From Melioribacteraceae bacterium (GTDB taxonomy: Bacteria > Bacteroidota > Ignavibacteria > Ignavibacteriales > Melioribacteraceae): a stretch of DNA of 64,000 nucleotides. This document shows, piece after piece, positions 52,641-62,224 of the stretch. The notes beneath the pieces were generated by a model. It was not told the DNA's origin. It saw only the letters and a program-made list of their open reading frames with translations, and did no database searches. The position numbers and the translations under genes are program-made. Positions within the stretch are counted from its first letter, which is position 1. Each line of letters starts with the position of its first letter. Location of the stretch: assembly GCA_035362835.1 (NCBI GenBank), contig DAOSDY010000001.1:806001-870000 (forward strand). The letters run 5' to 3'.

Positions 52641-53663
52641 ATGAGATTATTATTTCCGATATTTTTATTTATAATTACATTTCACTTTCTAATAGCACAA
52701 CCCGGTCAAACGAAATTCCTTCAGCTTAAGGGTAAATATTTAGGTCAGACTCCACCCGGCGAAAATCCGGAAATCTTCGCATCCGGAATTGTATCCGACG
52801 GAATGCATAATAGAGATATTGCCATTTCCCCGGACGGAAAAGAAATTTATTTCTGTTCAGCTGCCGGGAATTACAATTACAGCGCAATCTTTGTAACAAA
52901 ACTAATTAACGACAAATGGACAGTGCCTGAGCCTTTGCCATTTGCCTCGGATCCAAGATATATTAATCTTGAGCCTGCATTATCACCCGACGGTAATAAA
53001 TTGTTTTTTCTTTCTAACCGACCCGACTTAGCTAAAGGAGAATCTGCAAACGATCAGGATATCTGGGTGGCGGAGCGAATTGGAAATCATTGGGGCGAAC
53101 CATACAACCTGGGGCCTCCGGTTAATACTGAAGCCGGAGAATTTTTTCCCTCTATCACTAAAGACGGCACATTGTACTTTACAAGAGATGAAAAACAAAC
53201 CCGCAGGAATTTTATCTATCGCTCAAAGCTGGTTAATGGCAAATACACGGAGCCTGAAAGACTTAACGAAAAAATAAACTGCGGGCAATCGCAGTACAAC
53301 GCCTTTATATCTCCGGATGAGAGTTATATAATCGTGCCGGTTTTTGGAAGGGCCGACAGCAGAGGCGGCACAGATTATTATATAGTATACCGGACTCCGG
53401 ATGATAATTGGAGCGAACCCGTAAACCTTGGGGACAAGATAAACACTCAGCAAAGCCAGGAATGGAGTCCATACGTATCGCCCGATGGAAAGTATTTCTT
53501 CTTTATGTCAGTGAGATTAAACAGTGAATTGGAATCGGGAAGGGCTATTCTTACATATGATGAAATGAAAAGAATCCACAACAGTCCGCGGAATGGGAAC
53601 TCCGATATTTTCTGGATCAGCAGCGAATTTATTAACAAATTAAAACCGGACGGCTGGAAATGA
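52641..53663 (+). CDS. Exported PD40/TolB-like beta-propeller protein
   Basis: 340 residues. Signal peptide (MRLLFPIFLFIITFHFLIAQ) followed by five to six PD40 propeller blades, each with S-P-D-G-type turns: 'ISPDGKEIYFCS', 'LSPDGNKLFFLSN', 'ITKDGTLYFTR', 'ISPDESYIIVPVF', 'VSPDGKYFFFMS'. Such proteins are periplasmic binding or scaffold propellers, and no enzymatic motif is seen. Its stop overlaps the next ATG by four bases, and it heads a plus-strand group of exported proteins. Confidence 0.88.
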   Translation: MRLLFPIFLFIITFHFLIAQPGQTKFLQLKGKYLGQTPPGENPEIFASGIVSDGMHNRDIAISPDGKEIYFCSAAGNYNYSAIFVTKLINDKWTVPEPLPFASDPRYINLEPALSPDGNKLFFLSNRPDLAKGESANDQDIWVAERIGNHWGEPYNLGPPVNTEAGEFFPSITKDGTLYFTRDEKQTRRNFIYRSKLVNGKYTEPERLNEKINCGQSQYNAFISPDESYIIVPVFGRADSRGGTDYYIVYRTPDDNWSEPVNLGDKINTQQSQEWSPYVSPDGKYFFFMSVRLNSELESGRAILTYDEMKRIHNSPRNGNSDIFWISSEFINKLKPDGWK

Positions 53664-54127
53664 AAATATTTTTAGTACTTACAATTATGCTTCTCTGCTC
53701 ATGCCAGAACATTGAGAAACATGAACAGCTAGAAAAAGAGGTGATTGATGCAATTTATAAACACATAGGATGGGCTATCCCCGACAAGAAAAAAGATGTG
53801 GTACTTAAATCGATTGTTCCGGATACAACATTTTTTATTTTTAATCCGGATTCAGCAGGCACCATTTCAGGTTACAGTAATTTTGAAAAGCTGGTCGATA
53901 ATTTTTTTATGAACCCTCGATTCAAGTCGATTGATTTTACAATAAAAAATTTACGTGTCAATATCTCCGAAAGCCGAACTGTGGCCTGGTTTTCCTGCCT
54001 GCTTGATGATTACGGGCAGTGGGACGGGAAACCGGCAAACTGGATAAATGTACGATGGACGGGTGTACTGGAAAAAAGAAATAACGAATGGTTGATATCC
54101 CAGATGCACTTTTCTTATTCTAAGTAA
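53660..54127 (+). CDS. NTF2-like (SnoaL-type) lipoprotein
   Basis: 155 residues. Lipoprotein signal with Cys in 'LLCSC' at residues 12-14. The mature part fits an NTF2-like cone: opening helix 'IDAIYKHIGWAIPDKKKDVVLKSIV', strands 'RTVAWFSCLLDD' and 'INVRWTGVLEKRNNEWLISQMHFS', ending with the typical W-x(3)-x-M-H-F. It binds a small ligand or acts as an isomerase/hydrolase of unknown substrate. It is translationally coupled (ATGA) to the PD40 protein. Confidence 0.8.
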   Translation: MKIFLVLTIMLLCSCQNIEKHEQLEKEVIDAIYKHIGWAIPDKKKDVVLKSIVPDTTFFIFNPDSAGTISGYSNFEKLVDNFFMNPRFKSIDFTIKNLRVNISESRTVAWFSCLLDDYGQWDGKPANWINVRWTGVLEKRNNEWLISQMHFSYSK

Positions 54128-54214
54128 ATATCTTTATGTATACTGACACTCGTTTGAATTTCTAATAAGTTATATTAGTTTCAAAGAGTTTAATGATTTG
54201 TAGGAGTAAATTTT

Positions 54215-54994
54215 ATGAGAACAGTTTTAGTGCTGGCATTTCTGACACCTTTAATACTTTCGATTATATTAAAAGCTCAGAGCAATCCGAACAGCGTCAC
54301 AATATTATTCGACAACTACGTTTCCAATCCTGATTCCAAAAGCGGCTGGGGATTTTCCTGCATTGTTGATTTCAAAGGCAATAAAGTTCTTTTTGATGCA
54401 GGGGGAGATGAAATTGTTTTTGCCTCTAACGTAACTGCACTGGATGTTGATATAAGTGATATTAATTGTGTTGTCTTCTCCCACGAGCACGGCGATCATA
54501 CTGCTGCATTAAATTATATTCTGAATGTTAAAGAAAACCTTAAAGTTTATGTGCCGGCCTCTTTCTCAACGGAATTTGAAAATCGGGTAAAAGAAAAAAG
54601 CGGCGAGTTAATTCGTGTTAAATCTTCACTTGAATTATGCAAAGGGATCTATTTAACCGGCGAGATGGGTGATGAGATTAAGGAACAATCAATGATACTC
54701 GATACCGAAAAGGGACTTATAATAATTACCGGTTGTTCGCATCCGGGGATTGTAAGTATTATTAATAAAGCCAAGGTGATTCTGGATAAAGAAATTTATA
54801 TGGTAATCGGCGGATTTCATCTCGGCCAGTACTCTTCATCTGCGATTAAGGAAATCATCGAACAGTTTAATAAGCTTGGAGTAAAAAAATGCGGAGCTAC
54901 ACATTGTACTGGCGAGACACAGATCCAGATGTTTAGGGAAGCATTCGGCAGCAATTTTATTGAACTGGGAACAGGGAAAAAAATAGAACTATAA
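54215..54994 (+). CDS. Exported metallo-beta-lactamase-fold hydrolase
   Basis: 259 residues. N-terminal signal (MRTVLVLAFLTPLILSIILKAQ), then the MBL fold: metal motif 'FSHEHGDHTAALN' (HxHxDH), third His in 'ITGCSHPGI', fourth in 'ATHCTGETQ' and 'IGGFHLG'. It is closest in layout to the 'dihydropterin-6-yl-methyl' synthase-like MBL group. It probably hydrolyses a phosphate or ester bond in the periplasm with zinc or iron. The substrate is unknown. It lies 87 bases after the NTF2-like gene. Confidence 0.88.
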   Translation: MRTVLVLAFLTPLILSIILKAQSNPNSVTILFDNYVSNPDSKSGWGFSCIVDFKGNKVLFDAGGDEIVFASNVTALDVDISDINCVVFSHEHGDHTAALNYILNVKENLKVYVPASFSTEFENRVKEKSGELIRVKSSLELCKGIYLTGEMGDEIKEQSMILDTEKGLIIITGCSHPGIVSIINKAKVILDKEIYMVIGGFHLGQYSSSAIKEIIEQFNKLGVKKCGATHCTGETQIQMFREAFGSNFIELGTGKKIEL

Positions 54995-55041
54995 ATATTA
55001 TATAACTGCCCCATGGCAATGAGTACAATTGCGGATTGATT

Positions 55042-56031
55042 ATGAAATCAATAAATGTATTGATCCCAACTTCCGCTCTGATTTTTATCCTAATGTTTTT
55101 TCCGCCCGCAGAGAAATCATCCGGCGGAATAAATGAATATTCAAAACTGGTTTTTGTCTTATCCGTTTCAAACATAAATGATATTCAAACTTCTGAACTG
55201 TTGATAAAGAGTTTAAGAGAAAACGGGGGAAAGTATAATAACAGCAGGATATATATAGTTTACGATAAACCGGCGGCAAAGCATATTTACAAATTGTCCA
55301 GCTACAAAGTTGAGTTTCTCCCGATTCAGATCGATTCCGCCGGCTCAGATTATTTGTTTTCCAAAAAAGTATATGCTTCCGCACAGGTAGAGAAAATTCT
55401 TAATAAGCAGGATGTAAATCTGGTATGGCTAGATAATGAATGCCTTGTTTTCTCCGAGCCGGCCGAGTTGGAACTCCGTTTAAATATGAAGACGGCGATG
55501 CGGCCTGTTTTTCTTTTAAATAATATCGGTCAGTTAGAAAAAAGTCCGGTTGATGGTTTCTGGAAGAGAATTTACAGCGAATTAAAAATTGATCCGGATC
55601 AGGTGCCAATAGTAGAATCATTGGTGGAAAGCAAACGAATCCGGTTTTATATTAACTGTCAGGTTATCTCCGTAAATCCGGAATCGGGAATTTTCGCCGA
55701 TTGGGAGCGGGTCTTCACAAAACTAATCCGCGATGAAGACTTTCAGAGAAAATACTGTTCTGACATAAAACACCAGATATTTCTTCACCAGGCAGTATTA
55801 AGCGCAGTAATATGTTCTAAAGTCGAATGGGGAAATATTCAGTGGTTCAGCAATGCATATGCTTACCCGATTCAGCAGCATAAACTAATTCCCCCGGAAA
55901 AAAGAATCGGGCATATTGGTGACGTCAGGATTCTGATCTACGAGAATTTTCTAAAGGATAATCCTGATTGGATTGAAGAATATCAAATCCGGGAACCATT
56001 AAAAAGCTGGCTGCTGAAAAACCTCCACTAA
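55042..56031 (+). CDS. Exported protein, weakly glycosyltransferase-like; function unknown
   Basis: 329 residues from the ATG at 55042 (an in-frame TTG lies two codons upstream). A hydrophobic N-terminus is followed by an alpha/beta domain: 'KLVFVLSVSNINDIQTSELLIKSLRENG', 'YNNSRIYIVYDKP', and 'DVNLVWLDNECLVF', where the Asp-Asn-Glu after a hydrophobic strand recalls the DxD metal site of GT-A glycosyltransferases. 'FYINCQVISVNPESGIFADWERVF' would fit the acceptor side. This is only a resemblance in layout, so I leave the function open. It is downstream of the MBL gene on the same strand and convergent with the M24-like gene. Confidence 0.6.
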   Translation: MKSINVLIPTSALIFILMFFPPAEKSSGGINEYSKLVFVLSVSNINDIQTSELLIKSLRENGGKYNNSRIYIVYDKPAAKHIYKLSSYKVEFLPIQIDSAGSDYLFSKKVYASAQVEKILNKQDVNLVWLDNECLVFSEPAELELRLNMKTAMRPVFLLNNIGQLEKSPVDGFWKRIYSELKIDPDQVPIVESLVESKRIRFYINCQVISVNPESGIFADWERVFTKLIRDEDFQRKYCSDIKHQIFLHQAVLSAVICSKVEWGNIQWFSNAYAYPIQQHKLIPPEKRIGHIGDVRILIYENFLKDNPDWIEEYQIREPLKSWLLKNLH

Positions 56032-56066
56032 TAATTATTGTGAAAAAACTGCAGTATCAATAGATA

Positions 56067-57350
56067 CTATTTAACATCAATTTCATAATCTTTCGTCTGC
56101 ACTAATCCGTAGCTTTCGTTGTCTCTAATCAGTATTGACGGCTGCGGATATTTTTTACCGTTCAGGTTTACAATAATCATAGGCCAGTTTGAAGATGTTG
56201 TAACTACCTCAAAGCCGTTACTGTTTACAATAATTGTCTCTTCAACTTTGGCTCCGGTAATAGTCGGATTCCATGCAAATGCCTGGTTCTCCAGAACAAC
56301 TTCCTTTATTCCGGGATAAATCACCCATTCGCGGTCGTCGTAACCGATTGCACCGCCCTGGTGATGAAGCATCCATTCATTTTCATATCCAACTGAAGCA
56401 TACCACTCTTTCATCTTCTCAAATATTTCCGAAGCAGGAACACCGGGTCGGGTCAACTCCTGATAATGTGCGTTAACAACAGCCGTTTTTTCAAGTTTAG
56501 TTTTAAGTTCCTCCGGGAGCGGGCCAAAATGAACAAATCTGGTAACCGCAATCGGCATTCCCCATTTCTCGGCACAGATATTAATCATCGCATATTTTTG
56601 AAGCACCGCACCCCCGGGTAGGGCATGTCTGTAATTATAGATCCTTTCGTCAACGGAAGTGAGAAGAACCGTTGGTAGAATCTGTCTGTCTCTTAAAGCG
56701 TTAGCAGTAATGGTTTCAATTTCGAATTCGTTCATGCCGGGTTTTATTTTCTTGCAGACTTCGGCTACAGCATCGGTTGATTGGCGTGCGACATAAGAAT
56801 ATCTGACCAGTTCGTAACCGTTCATAGAATAGCGGAGGGGTTTGAATTTATCCGCAATGTTAACGGTACCGGGATAGTCTGTGTCGCTTCCTATTTTTCC
56901 GAATTGTTTAATCAGGTCACCGCGAACATCTTTAACAGGATTTGTTTCGTACCAGTTATATTTTATCAGATTATAACCAAGTTCCTTAAGTGCTTCGTCC
57001 ATCATACGCTGCGCTTCCGCTCCGTTGCAGAGAAGGTATTTACCCCCGTCTTTCGTTATAAGCAACGAGGCGGCGCCGACATCCTTATTTAATACTATCT
57101 GATTATTTGAAAGTCCTGCCGTTATCCAGTAAACATTGCGGACCTGCGTAAGCAGAATGCCGTCGAGTTTGTTCTCGTTAAGAAAAGTATTAACCCGTAG
57201 AAGTTTTTCTTCAATCTCCATTTTATAATTGAAGTCTCGGGCAGTTTTCAATTCCATTTTTTTCTGTTCGGATTTTTCCGGAACCGGCTTGGTACAGGAA
57301 AAGAGAAATAATCCGGCAAAGAATATTAGTGCTACTTTTTTAAAATTCAT
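56067..57350 (-). CDS. M24 (aminopeptidase P/creatinase fold) lipoprotein, metal ligands apparently lost
   Basis: 427 residues. Lipoprotein signal with Cys in 'FLFSC' (~19). Creatinase N-domain ~45-180 ('FLNENKLDGILLTQVRNVYWITAG') and pita-bread domain ~195-400. In active M24 peptidases two Asp, one His and two Glu bind the metals. Here the Asp positions read 'NICAEKWGMPIAVTRFVHFG' (neither Asp kept), the His is kept in 'LHHQGGAIGYDD', the first Glu position reads 'FAWNPTI', and only the last Glu seems kept in 'KVEETIIV'. Metal-dependent peptidase activity is therefore doubtful; a metal-free creatinase-like hydrolase or a binding role is possible. Last gene of the glycan operon (33 bp gap), with GGAG before the ATG. 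Confidence 0.8.
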   Translation of the reverse strand: MNFKKVALIFFAGLFLFSCTKPVPEKSEQKKMELKTARDFNYKMEIEEKLLRVNTFLNENKLDGILLTQVRNVYWITAGLSNNQIVLNKDVGAASLLITKDGGKYLLCNGAEAQRMMDEALKELGYNLIKYNWYETNPVKDVRGDLIKQFGKIGSDTDYPGTVNIADKFKPLRYSMNGYELVRYSYVARQSTDAVAEVCKKIKPGMNEFEIETITANALRDRQILPTVLLTSVDERIYNYRHALPGGAVLQKYAMINICAEKWGMPIAVTRFVHFGPLPEELKTKLEKTAVVNAHYQELTRPGVPASEIFEKMKEWYASVGYENEWMLHHQGGAIGYDDREWVIYPGIKEVVLENQAFAWNPTITGAKVEETIIVNSNGFEVVTTSSNWPMIIVNLNGKKYPQPSILIRDNESYGLVQTKDYEIDVK

Positions 57351-57383
57351 TTTAATCTCCGTTGTTCAATAATAAATTTTAAA

Positions 57384-59981
57384 TTACTTAATTTTTATCG
57401 CCAGCTGATGCTTAACAAAGTTTTTGCCAGTACCCGGCATTAAAATTAGTAATTTACCGTGGTTTTCCACCGCTCCTTCAATTGATTCCACAAGATCCTC
57501 ATTTATAATACCGAGCAGATATTCTCTGCCGGGCAAGCCCTCTACTTCAATGAAAAGCATTCCATCCAGAAATTTCTGAGATATCACTTTCAAACCTTCG
57601 TTTGTCGCCCCGATCGGAGTGGTTTGCGGAAGAAGATAGATTTCGACCGAAGGTTTATATTTAACAACAATTTCATTTTTCCCTTTGATCTTAAAATCCG
57701 CGCTTAGTTGTACAGCCGGAAGCTCCTGTACAGATTTAAATTCTACCGGGATACCGTCGATTGTAACCGACTTAATTTCCGATCCGACAAAAAGATCAGG
57801 TCTGAATTCAAAATTGATTTCACCATCGCCAGTTCTATCTATAATCAGTTTCCATTCGCCGTTTTTCAATTTATTTGAGAGATTCAAATTCGATTTCCCG
57901 ACTTTGATATTTTTAATATCGAGAGATTCCCATTGCATTGGAAGTTTAGGTGCGAAAGTGAGTTTATTATCAATTGCATTTACATTCAGGCCGAGCAAGC
58001 CGGTCATCATCGGGAAGATATAACCGCTTGTACAAAAGCCCTGGTTATGATATGCCTCTCCGAGTTTTGTGTTTATATCACCGGAGAAAACTTCAGGAAA
58101 AATCCCGAGTCCGTAATCGAAAGCATGCTGAATTGTATTCATAAGAAGCGAGTATGCAGAGAGGTTATAATGGTACTTATACTGACTCGCATTCGCAAAA
58201 ATTGAATTGAAACCCCAGACAGTTCCGTAATTATAGTTTGTCGGCTCATAAAGACTCGATTTATTCGACAGGTTGCGTACACCCCAATCAGTTATCAAAT
58301 CGCTTTCGTTGAAATTCTTTATCGATCTGGAAGAGCGGGATTCATCGAGAAGGTCAAAGAACATTATGGATGTAGGAAAAATATTTTTATCGCGCACCTG
58401 ATTGCCGTCGTCGCTGGCACCGAAGCTGTAATATCCTAAATCCTCCAACCAGAATAATTTTTCAAGTGCCGAGATCGCGCGCGGAAGAAGATCGGCGGAG
58501 GACTTTTCAATATCTTTATCGCCGACCAGTTTTGCCATCAGATTAATCTCTTTTATTCCCTGAGTCCATAATCCCTGGGTATACATATCATTATTAATTC
58601 TTACGAGCGCTCCGAATTCGAGCACTCCTAATCCGGCACCTTTAAGATCCATCAATCCGTCGCCGTTGCTGTCTTTTGTAATGCACCATTTGTAAGCCTG
58701 AACAATCGACTTCCAGCTTTTTTTGATGAAGTCAATATCTCCGGTTTTTCTAAAATAATCTCCCATTGCGACAAGATACCAGGGAGTAGTATCGGCGTGA
58801 TTATATCCGTAGTGATAATCGTTCCACCAGTCAATCAGACCGTCGCTTTGAGAGAGTTCGTGAGCCATCTTTCCGATTTCGGTATTTTTTTCATCCTTCG
58901 ATTTTTTTCTGATCGGGAAGTTATCCTGCCGCTGCCACTTCTGTGTAAACATAAGGGCATCTTTAACAGTTGTGTAGTCGCCATAACTATTAATAGCCAG
59001 AGAATTTATAAACGCATCGCCGCCGAAGTACCATGCAAAACCGGGACGCCCGCCACCCCCGCTCAATCCGTAACCGGCAACCAATCCTTTCCCGAGAACC
59101 GGATTTTCAACCATTAAATTACTTAACGCAACTTTTCCGAATTCGAATGCCAGATTCAGTTTTTTATCCGGTGTAGTTACCTGAATTGTAGATCCACGTA
59201 ATTGTTTATAGCGGTTATAAGTACCTACGTAATACTTTTCTACATTTTGCGTAAGATCCTTATAAAGTGCAAAGACTGAATCTCGCGGCTGGTTGTGCAT
59301 TCCAGCAATTACAATCGGATAATAGTTCTCGTTGGATTTATTCGGCTCAACGGTAAATTTGAATTGAATAGGATTATCGGCAAACATATGAGCCGGCGGC
59401 GCGGCCATCTGTTCTGCTAATGGCGATCCGCATAAAAATATTCCGCGCCTCTGGGATTCGGAAATGATATAGGCTTTCATGTTGCTGTCCCAGTAACTGT
59501 ACTGACCGCCGATTCCGGCGGGCCACTGCGGCTGCATAACAGGCATGAATCCGGGTACGATTGTAAGTGGTGTGGTTGTGTAAACGTCCAGTAAAATAAC
59601 CGCTCCCGGTTTGTCGTGAGGAATAAAAATAATCTCTTTTACCGTGAAAGATTCATATACAAAAGTAATTGTAGTAGCTTCGGGAGTAACTGAAATTTCA
59701 CGGACAATATCTTTTGATTGAATCGGCTGTGTAGTAGTTCCGACAAAGAACTGCAGATCAAAATTGCGAAGGACTTTCCAGGGCCAGATCCACATTTCGA
59801 AAGATCCGTTTTCAAAACCCATAAGAGCCGCTTTGGATCCAATCTTATCCATATACTGATGTGGTTGAGCAGCCCGGGTGAGAATTAGATCGTTTTTCTT
59901 TAATTCAAATCTGGGAGTTTGAGCCGAAAGAGTTAATGTAAGTAATGTAAAAAAGGCAGCAGTTAGTTTTAGAATTCTCAT
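57384..59981 (-). CDS. Exported (alpha/alpha)6 glycoside hydrolase, debranching-enzyme-like
   Basis: 865 residues from the ATG at 59981, which gives the cleaner signal peptide (MRILKLTAAFFTLLTLTLSA); an ATG four codons earlier is possible. Beta-sandwich N-domain ~25-280, then an alpha/alpha toroid ~300-680: 'PGFAWYFGGDAFINSLAINSYGD', 'WWNDYHYGYNHADTTPWYLVAMGDYF', 'NYGTVWGFNSIFANASQY', 'GEAYHNQGFCTSG'. This resembles amylo-alpha-1,6-glucosidase and GH63-like trehalase-type enzymes. A C-terminal beta domain follows. It would act on an oligosaccharide in the periplasm; the linkage is unknown. It belongs to the GH3-GH63-like-GDE-like-M24 operon. Confidence 0.82.
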   Translation of the reverse strand: MRILKLTAAFFTLLTLTLSAQTPRFELKKNDLILTRAAQPHQYMDKIGSKAALMGFENGSFEMWIWPWKVLRNFDLQFFVGTTTQPIQSKDIVREISVTPEATTITFVYESFTVKEIIFIPHDKPGAVILLDVYTTTPLTIVPGFMPVMQPQWPAGIGGQYSYWDSNMKAYIISESQRRGIFLCGSPLAEQMAAPPAHMFADNPIQFKFTVEPNKSNENYYPIVIAGMHNQPRDSVFALYKDLTQNVEKYYVGTYNRYKQLRGSTIQVTTPDKKLNLAFEFGKVALSNLMVENPVLGKGLVAGYGLSGGGGRPGFAWYFGGDAFINSLAINSYGDYTTVKDALMFTQKWQRQDNFPIRKKSKDEKNTEIGKMAHELSQSDGLIDWWNDYHYGYNHADTTPWYLVAMGDYFRKTGDIDFIKKSWKSIVQAYKWCITKDSNGDGLMDLKGAGLGVLEFGALVRINNDMYTQGLWTQGIKEINLMAKLVGDKDIEKSSADLLPRAISALEKLFWLEDLGYYSFGASDDGNQVRDKNIFPTSIMFFDLLDESRSSRSIKNFNESDLITDWGVRNLSNKSSLYEPTNYNYGTVWGFNSIFANASQYKYHYNLSAYSLLMNTIQHAFDYGLGIFPEVFSGDINTKLGEAYHNQGFCTSGYIFPMMTGLLGLNVNAIDNKLTFAPKLPMQWESLDIKNIKVGKSNLNLSNKLKNGEWKLIIDRTGDGEINFEFRPDLFVGSEIKSVTIDGIPVEFKSVQELPAVQLSADFKIKGKNEIVVKYKPSVEIYLLPQTTPIGATNEGLKVISQKFLDGMLFIEVEGLPGREYLLGIINEDLVESIEGAVENHGKLLILMPGTGKNFVKHQLAIKIK

Positions 59982-60046
59982 AGTTTGTATCATAATTAGT
60001 TAATAAAATTTATTCCCGCCAGTGTCAAATCATTTTTCTAAAGGGC

Positions 60047-62206
60047 CTATTGCTTAAAATTATATTTTTCAATCAACACCCGCGCCATTATAGAATCCCA
60101 GATATAGTTAGGCGGAGAGTTGAGTACTTCGTTATCGGGACTATAGGATTCCCAGAAGTTGTGATTCTTTTTTAGCTGCGTTGTAACGGCAAGCATCATT
60201 TTATCCGCCAGCTCTCCGGCTATCTCATAATACCCATACTTTTTCAGTCCGTCAAGCACCATATAATTCCAAAGGAGCCAGACTGGACCGTTCCACTTGC
60301 AGCAGTAATCGACATAGGGTGTATACCATTCGTCATCGGCTGCAAGAGTTGGAATTCCATACTTACGCCAGAATTTTGAAGGATCCAGTAATTTTTTAAT
60401 CAATTTTTCGGCCCGATCCGCGGGCGCAGCTTCAGCCCACAGTGGAAGGAATCCGATAATTTCTTCGCGTCTCAAATCTCTTGTAAGATACTTGAATGAA
60501 TGATCCTCTTTATTAATAGAGAAATAGAATTCCATTTCATCGTCCCACATCCTATCATTTATCAAATTCGAAATTTTATCCGCCCTTTTTTTCCACTCAG
60601 CAGATTCATTCTGTTCACCGAGTTCTTTTGCGATTTCCGAGAGCGAACGCATCTCTTTTACAACCATTAATGTAAGGTCGAGGCATTCCAGTTCATCGGA
60701 GATATCCTCTTTGTCAACATCGAGGTACCGTTCCGCACTAACCTGAAATACTGCATTATACCAGTCACGCACATTTTCAATTATACCGTAGGGTCCCCAT
60801 TCAAACGTCCCGTCCTTATCGAGATCGCGGTTCTCTATTAACCAGTTTGTATACTTTACACCGCTCCGGTAGGCGTCCTCAAGAAATTTTTTATCCTTAC
60901 TTACATTAAAAATTTCCCAATTGATCCAGCTGAAGAAAGGTGCCGAAGTGGTTGACATATCCCTGCCGAGAACTTTGCTGTAATGAGGATAATCCTGAAG
61001 TCCGCGCGGTCCGTGACGGTAAGCAATTAAACCGTCTTCGTGCTGCTGCTCCATATATACATATTGAGAACCTTGTGCCGATTGAGGGTCGAGATGAGCA
61101 TAAGCAAGCATACTTAAAGATTCGTGAAGGACCTGATGACCGTGTCCCCATCCCCATAGAGGCTGACGCGAGAAGACATAGAAATTATGGTTAGTCTTTT
61201 CGGCCGGTGGATAGAAAGAACCTCTTGCAAGATTAAAAGAGCTAAGATAGACAAGTTTCTCGTCTTCGCTGACAAAATTTATTTTTGGAATTCCCGAAAA
61301 GAGTTTAACGTTATCATCAACATATTTCTGCAGTGAATCAGTTTTTAGCCGATCAATTTGCTCTAAAAGAGGTTTAAGATCCTCGTTCCGGTCCTGCCAG
61401 CCGCGGAAATAGCGGACATTAATTTCTTCGCCGGGTTTAAGTGAAAATTTTCCGTGAAGCGAAACAAAATTAACATATCCCTCCTCTTTATTATTGAGGG
61501 AATCATTTCTGTTCTTCGCATAAAAATCGGTTTTAATTGTAATATAAAACTGTTCCATTCCTCCATTATAACCGCCATATGAATAAGGAGTAAATCCGGC
61601 GGTAAAATAATCGCGTGTATCGGTAGGGTACGGAGCGTTTTTATAGAGGGAACTTACAAGTCTGTATTTCGATTCATAATGATTTGTAATGTACGCGTTA
61701 TTTTTTTCATCATAATTTTTTATTAACAAAGAATCGTTGCCGAGTTCAAGAACGGGATATAATTCAATATTGTGGGGAATCGCATCTTCATTTTTAATCT
61801 GAAGATTTACAAGAGCAATTGAAGAGCTGTAAACGAAGAATGTCTCCTGAACTTTAATTCCCCTGAAAGGAGAATGTTCGATTATGGCCATATCCGGGAA
61901 GGATGATGTAACAACCGGTTTCTTAAAATACTCGCCGGTATTCATCACAACAACCTGATCCACTTTCCAAATGCAATAAAACCTGCCGGCCTGATCCCCA
62001 GAATATGTTATTGGAGAGCAATCGGAATAATAATCCATCTTATAACCTTTATCACCATACAATCTGGAACGTTCCATAGCAGCAGTATAGGTTGTATAGA
62101 GCGGATCGTTTTGCCCGGCATTGAATTTAAGATATTCATCTTTTACTGAAAGAAATTGAGCGAAAGTACTTATTGAAAAAAGCATGAATATAATTACTGA
62201 ACGCAT
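60047..62206 (-). CDS. Exported MGH1/GH63-like glycoside hydrolase
   Basis: 719 residues. Signal peptide (MRSVIIFMLFSISTFA), an N-terminal beta-sandwich (~25-285), then an (alpha/alpha)6 barrel of the mannosylglycerate-hydrolase/GH63 kind: 'PLWGWGHGHQVLHESLSMLAYAHLDP', 'HEDGLIAYRHGPRG', 'DLDKDGTFEWGPYG', 'FLPLWAEAAPADRA', 'KWNGPVWLLWNYMVLDGLKKYG', 'FWESYSPDNE'. The Asp/Glu pair in these motifs could be the catalytic pair. It likely trims an alpha-linked oligosaccharide. AAGGAAT precedes the ATG, and it lies 18 bases after the GH3 stop. Confidence 0.85.
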   Translation of the reverse strand: MRSVIIFMLFSISTFAQFLSVKDEYLKFNAGQNDPLYTTYTAAMERSRLYGDKGYKMDYYSDCSPITYSGDQAGRFYCIWKVDQVVVMNTGEYFKKPVVTSSFPDMAIIEHSPFRGIKVQETFFVYSSSIALVNLQIKNEDAIPHNIELYPVLELGNDSLLIKNYDEKNNAYITNHYESKYRLVSSLYKNAPYPTDTRDYFTAGFTPYSYGGYNGGMEQFYITIKTDFYAKNRNDSLNNKEEGYVNFVSLHGKFSLKPGEEINVRYFRGWQDRNEDLKPLLEQIDRLKTDSLQKYVDDNVKLFSGIPKINFVSEDEKLVYLSSFNLARGSFYPPAEKTNHNFYVFSRQPLWGWGHGHQVLHESLSMLAYAHLDPQSAQGSQYVYMEQQHEDGLIAYRHGPRGLQDYPHYSKVLGRDMSTTSAPFFSWINWEIFNVSKDKKFLEDAYRSGVKYTNWLIENRDLDKDGTFEWGPYGIIENVRDWYNAVFQVSAERYLDVDKEDISDELECLDLTLMVVKEMRSLSEIAKELGEQNESAEWKKRADKISNLINDRMWDDEMEFYFSINKEDHSFKYLTRDLRREEIIGFLPLWAEAAPADRAEKLIKKLLDPSKFWRKYGIPTLAADDEWYTPYVDYCCKWNGPVWLLWNYMVLDGLKKYGYYEIAGELADKMMLAVTTQLKKNHNFWESYSPDNEVLNSPPNYIWDSIMARVLIEKYNFKQ

Positions 62207-62224
62207 AAATAATTCCTTAATTCA

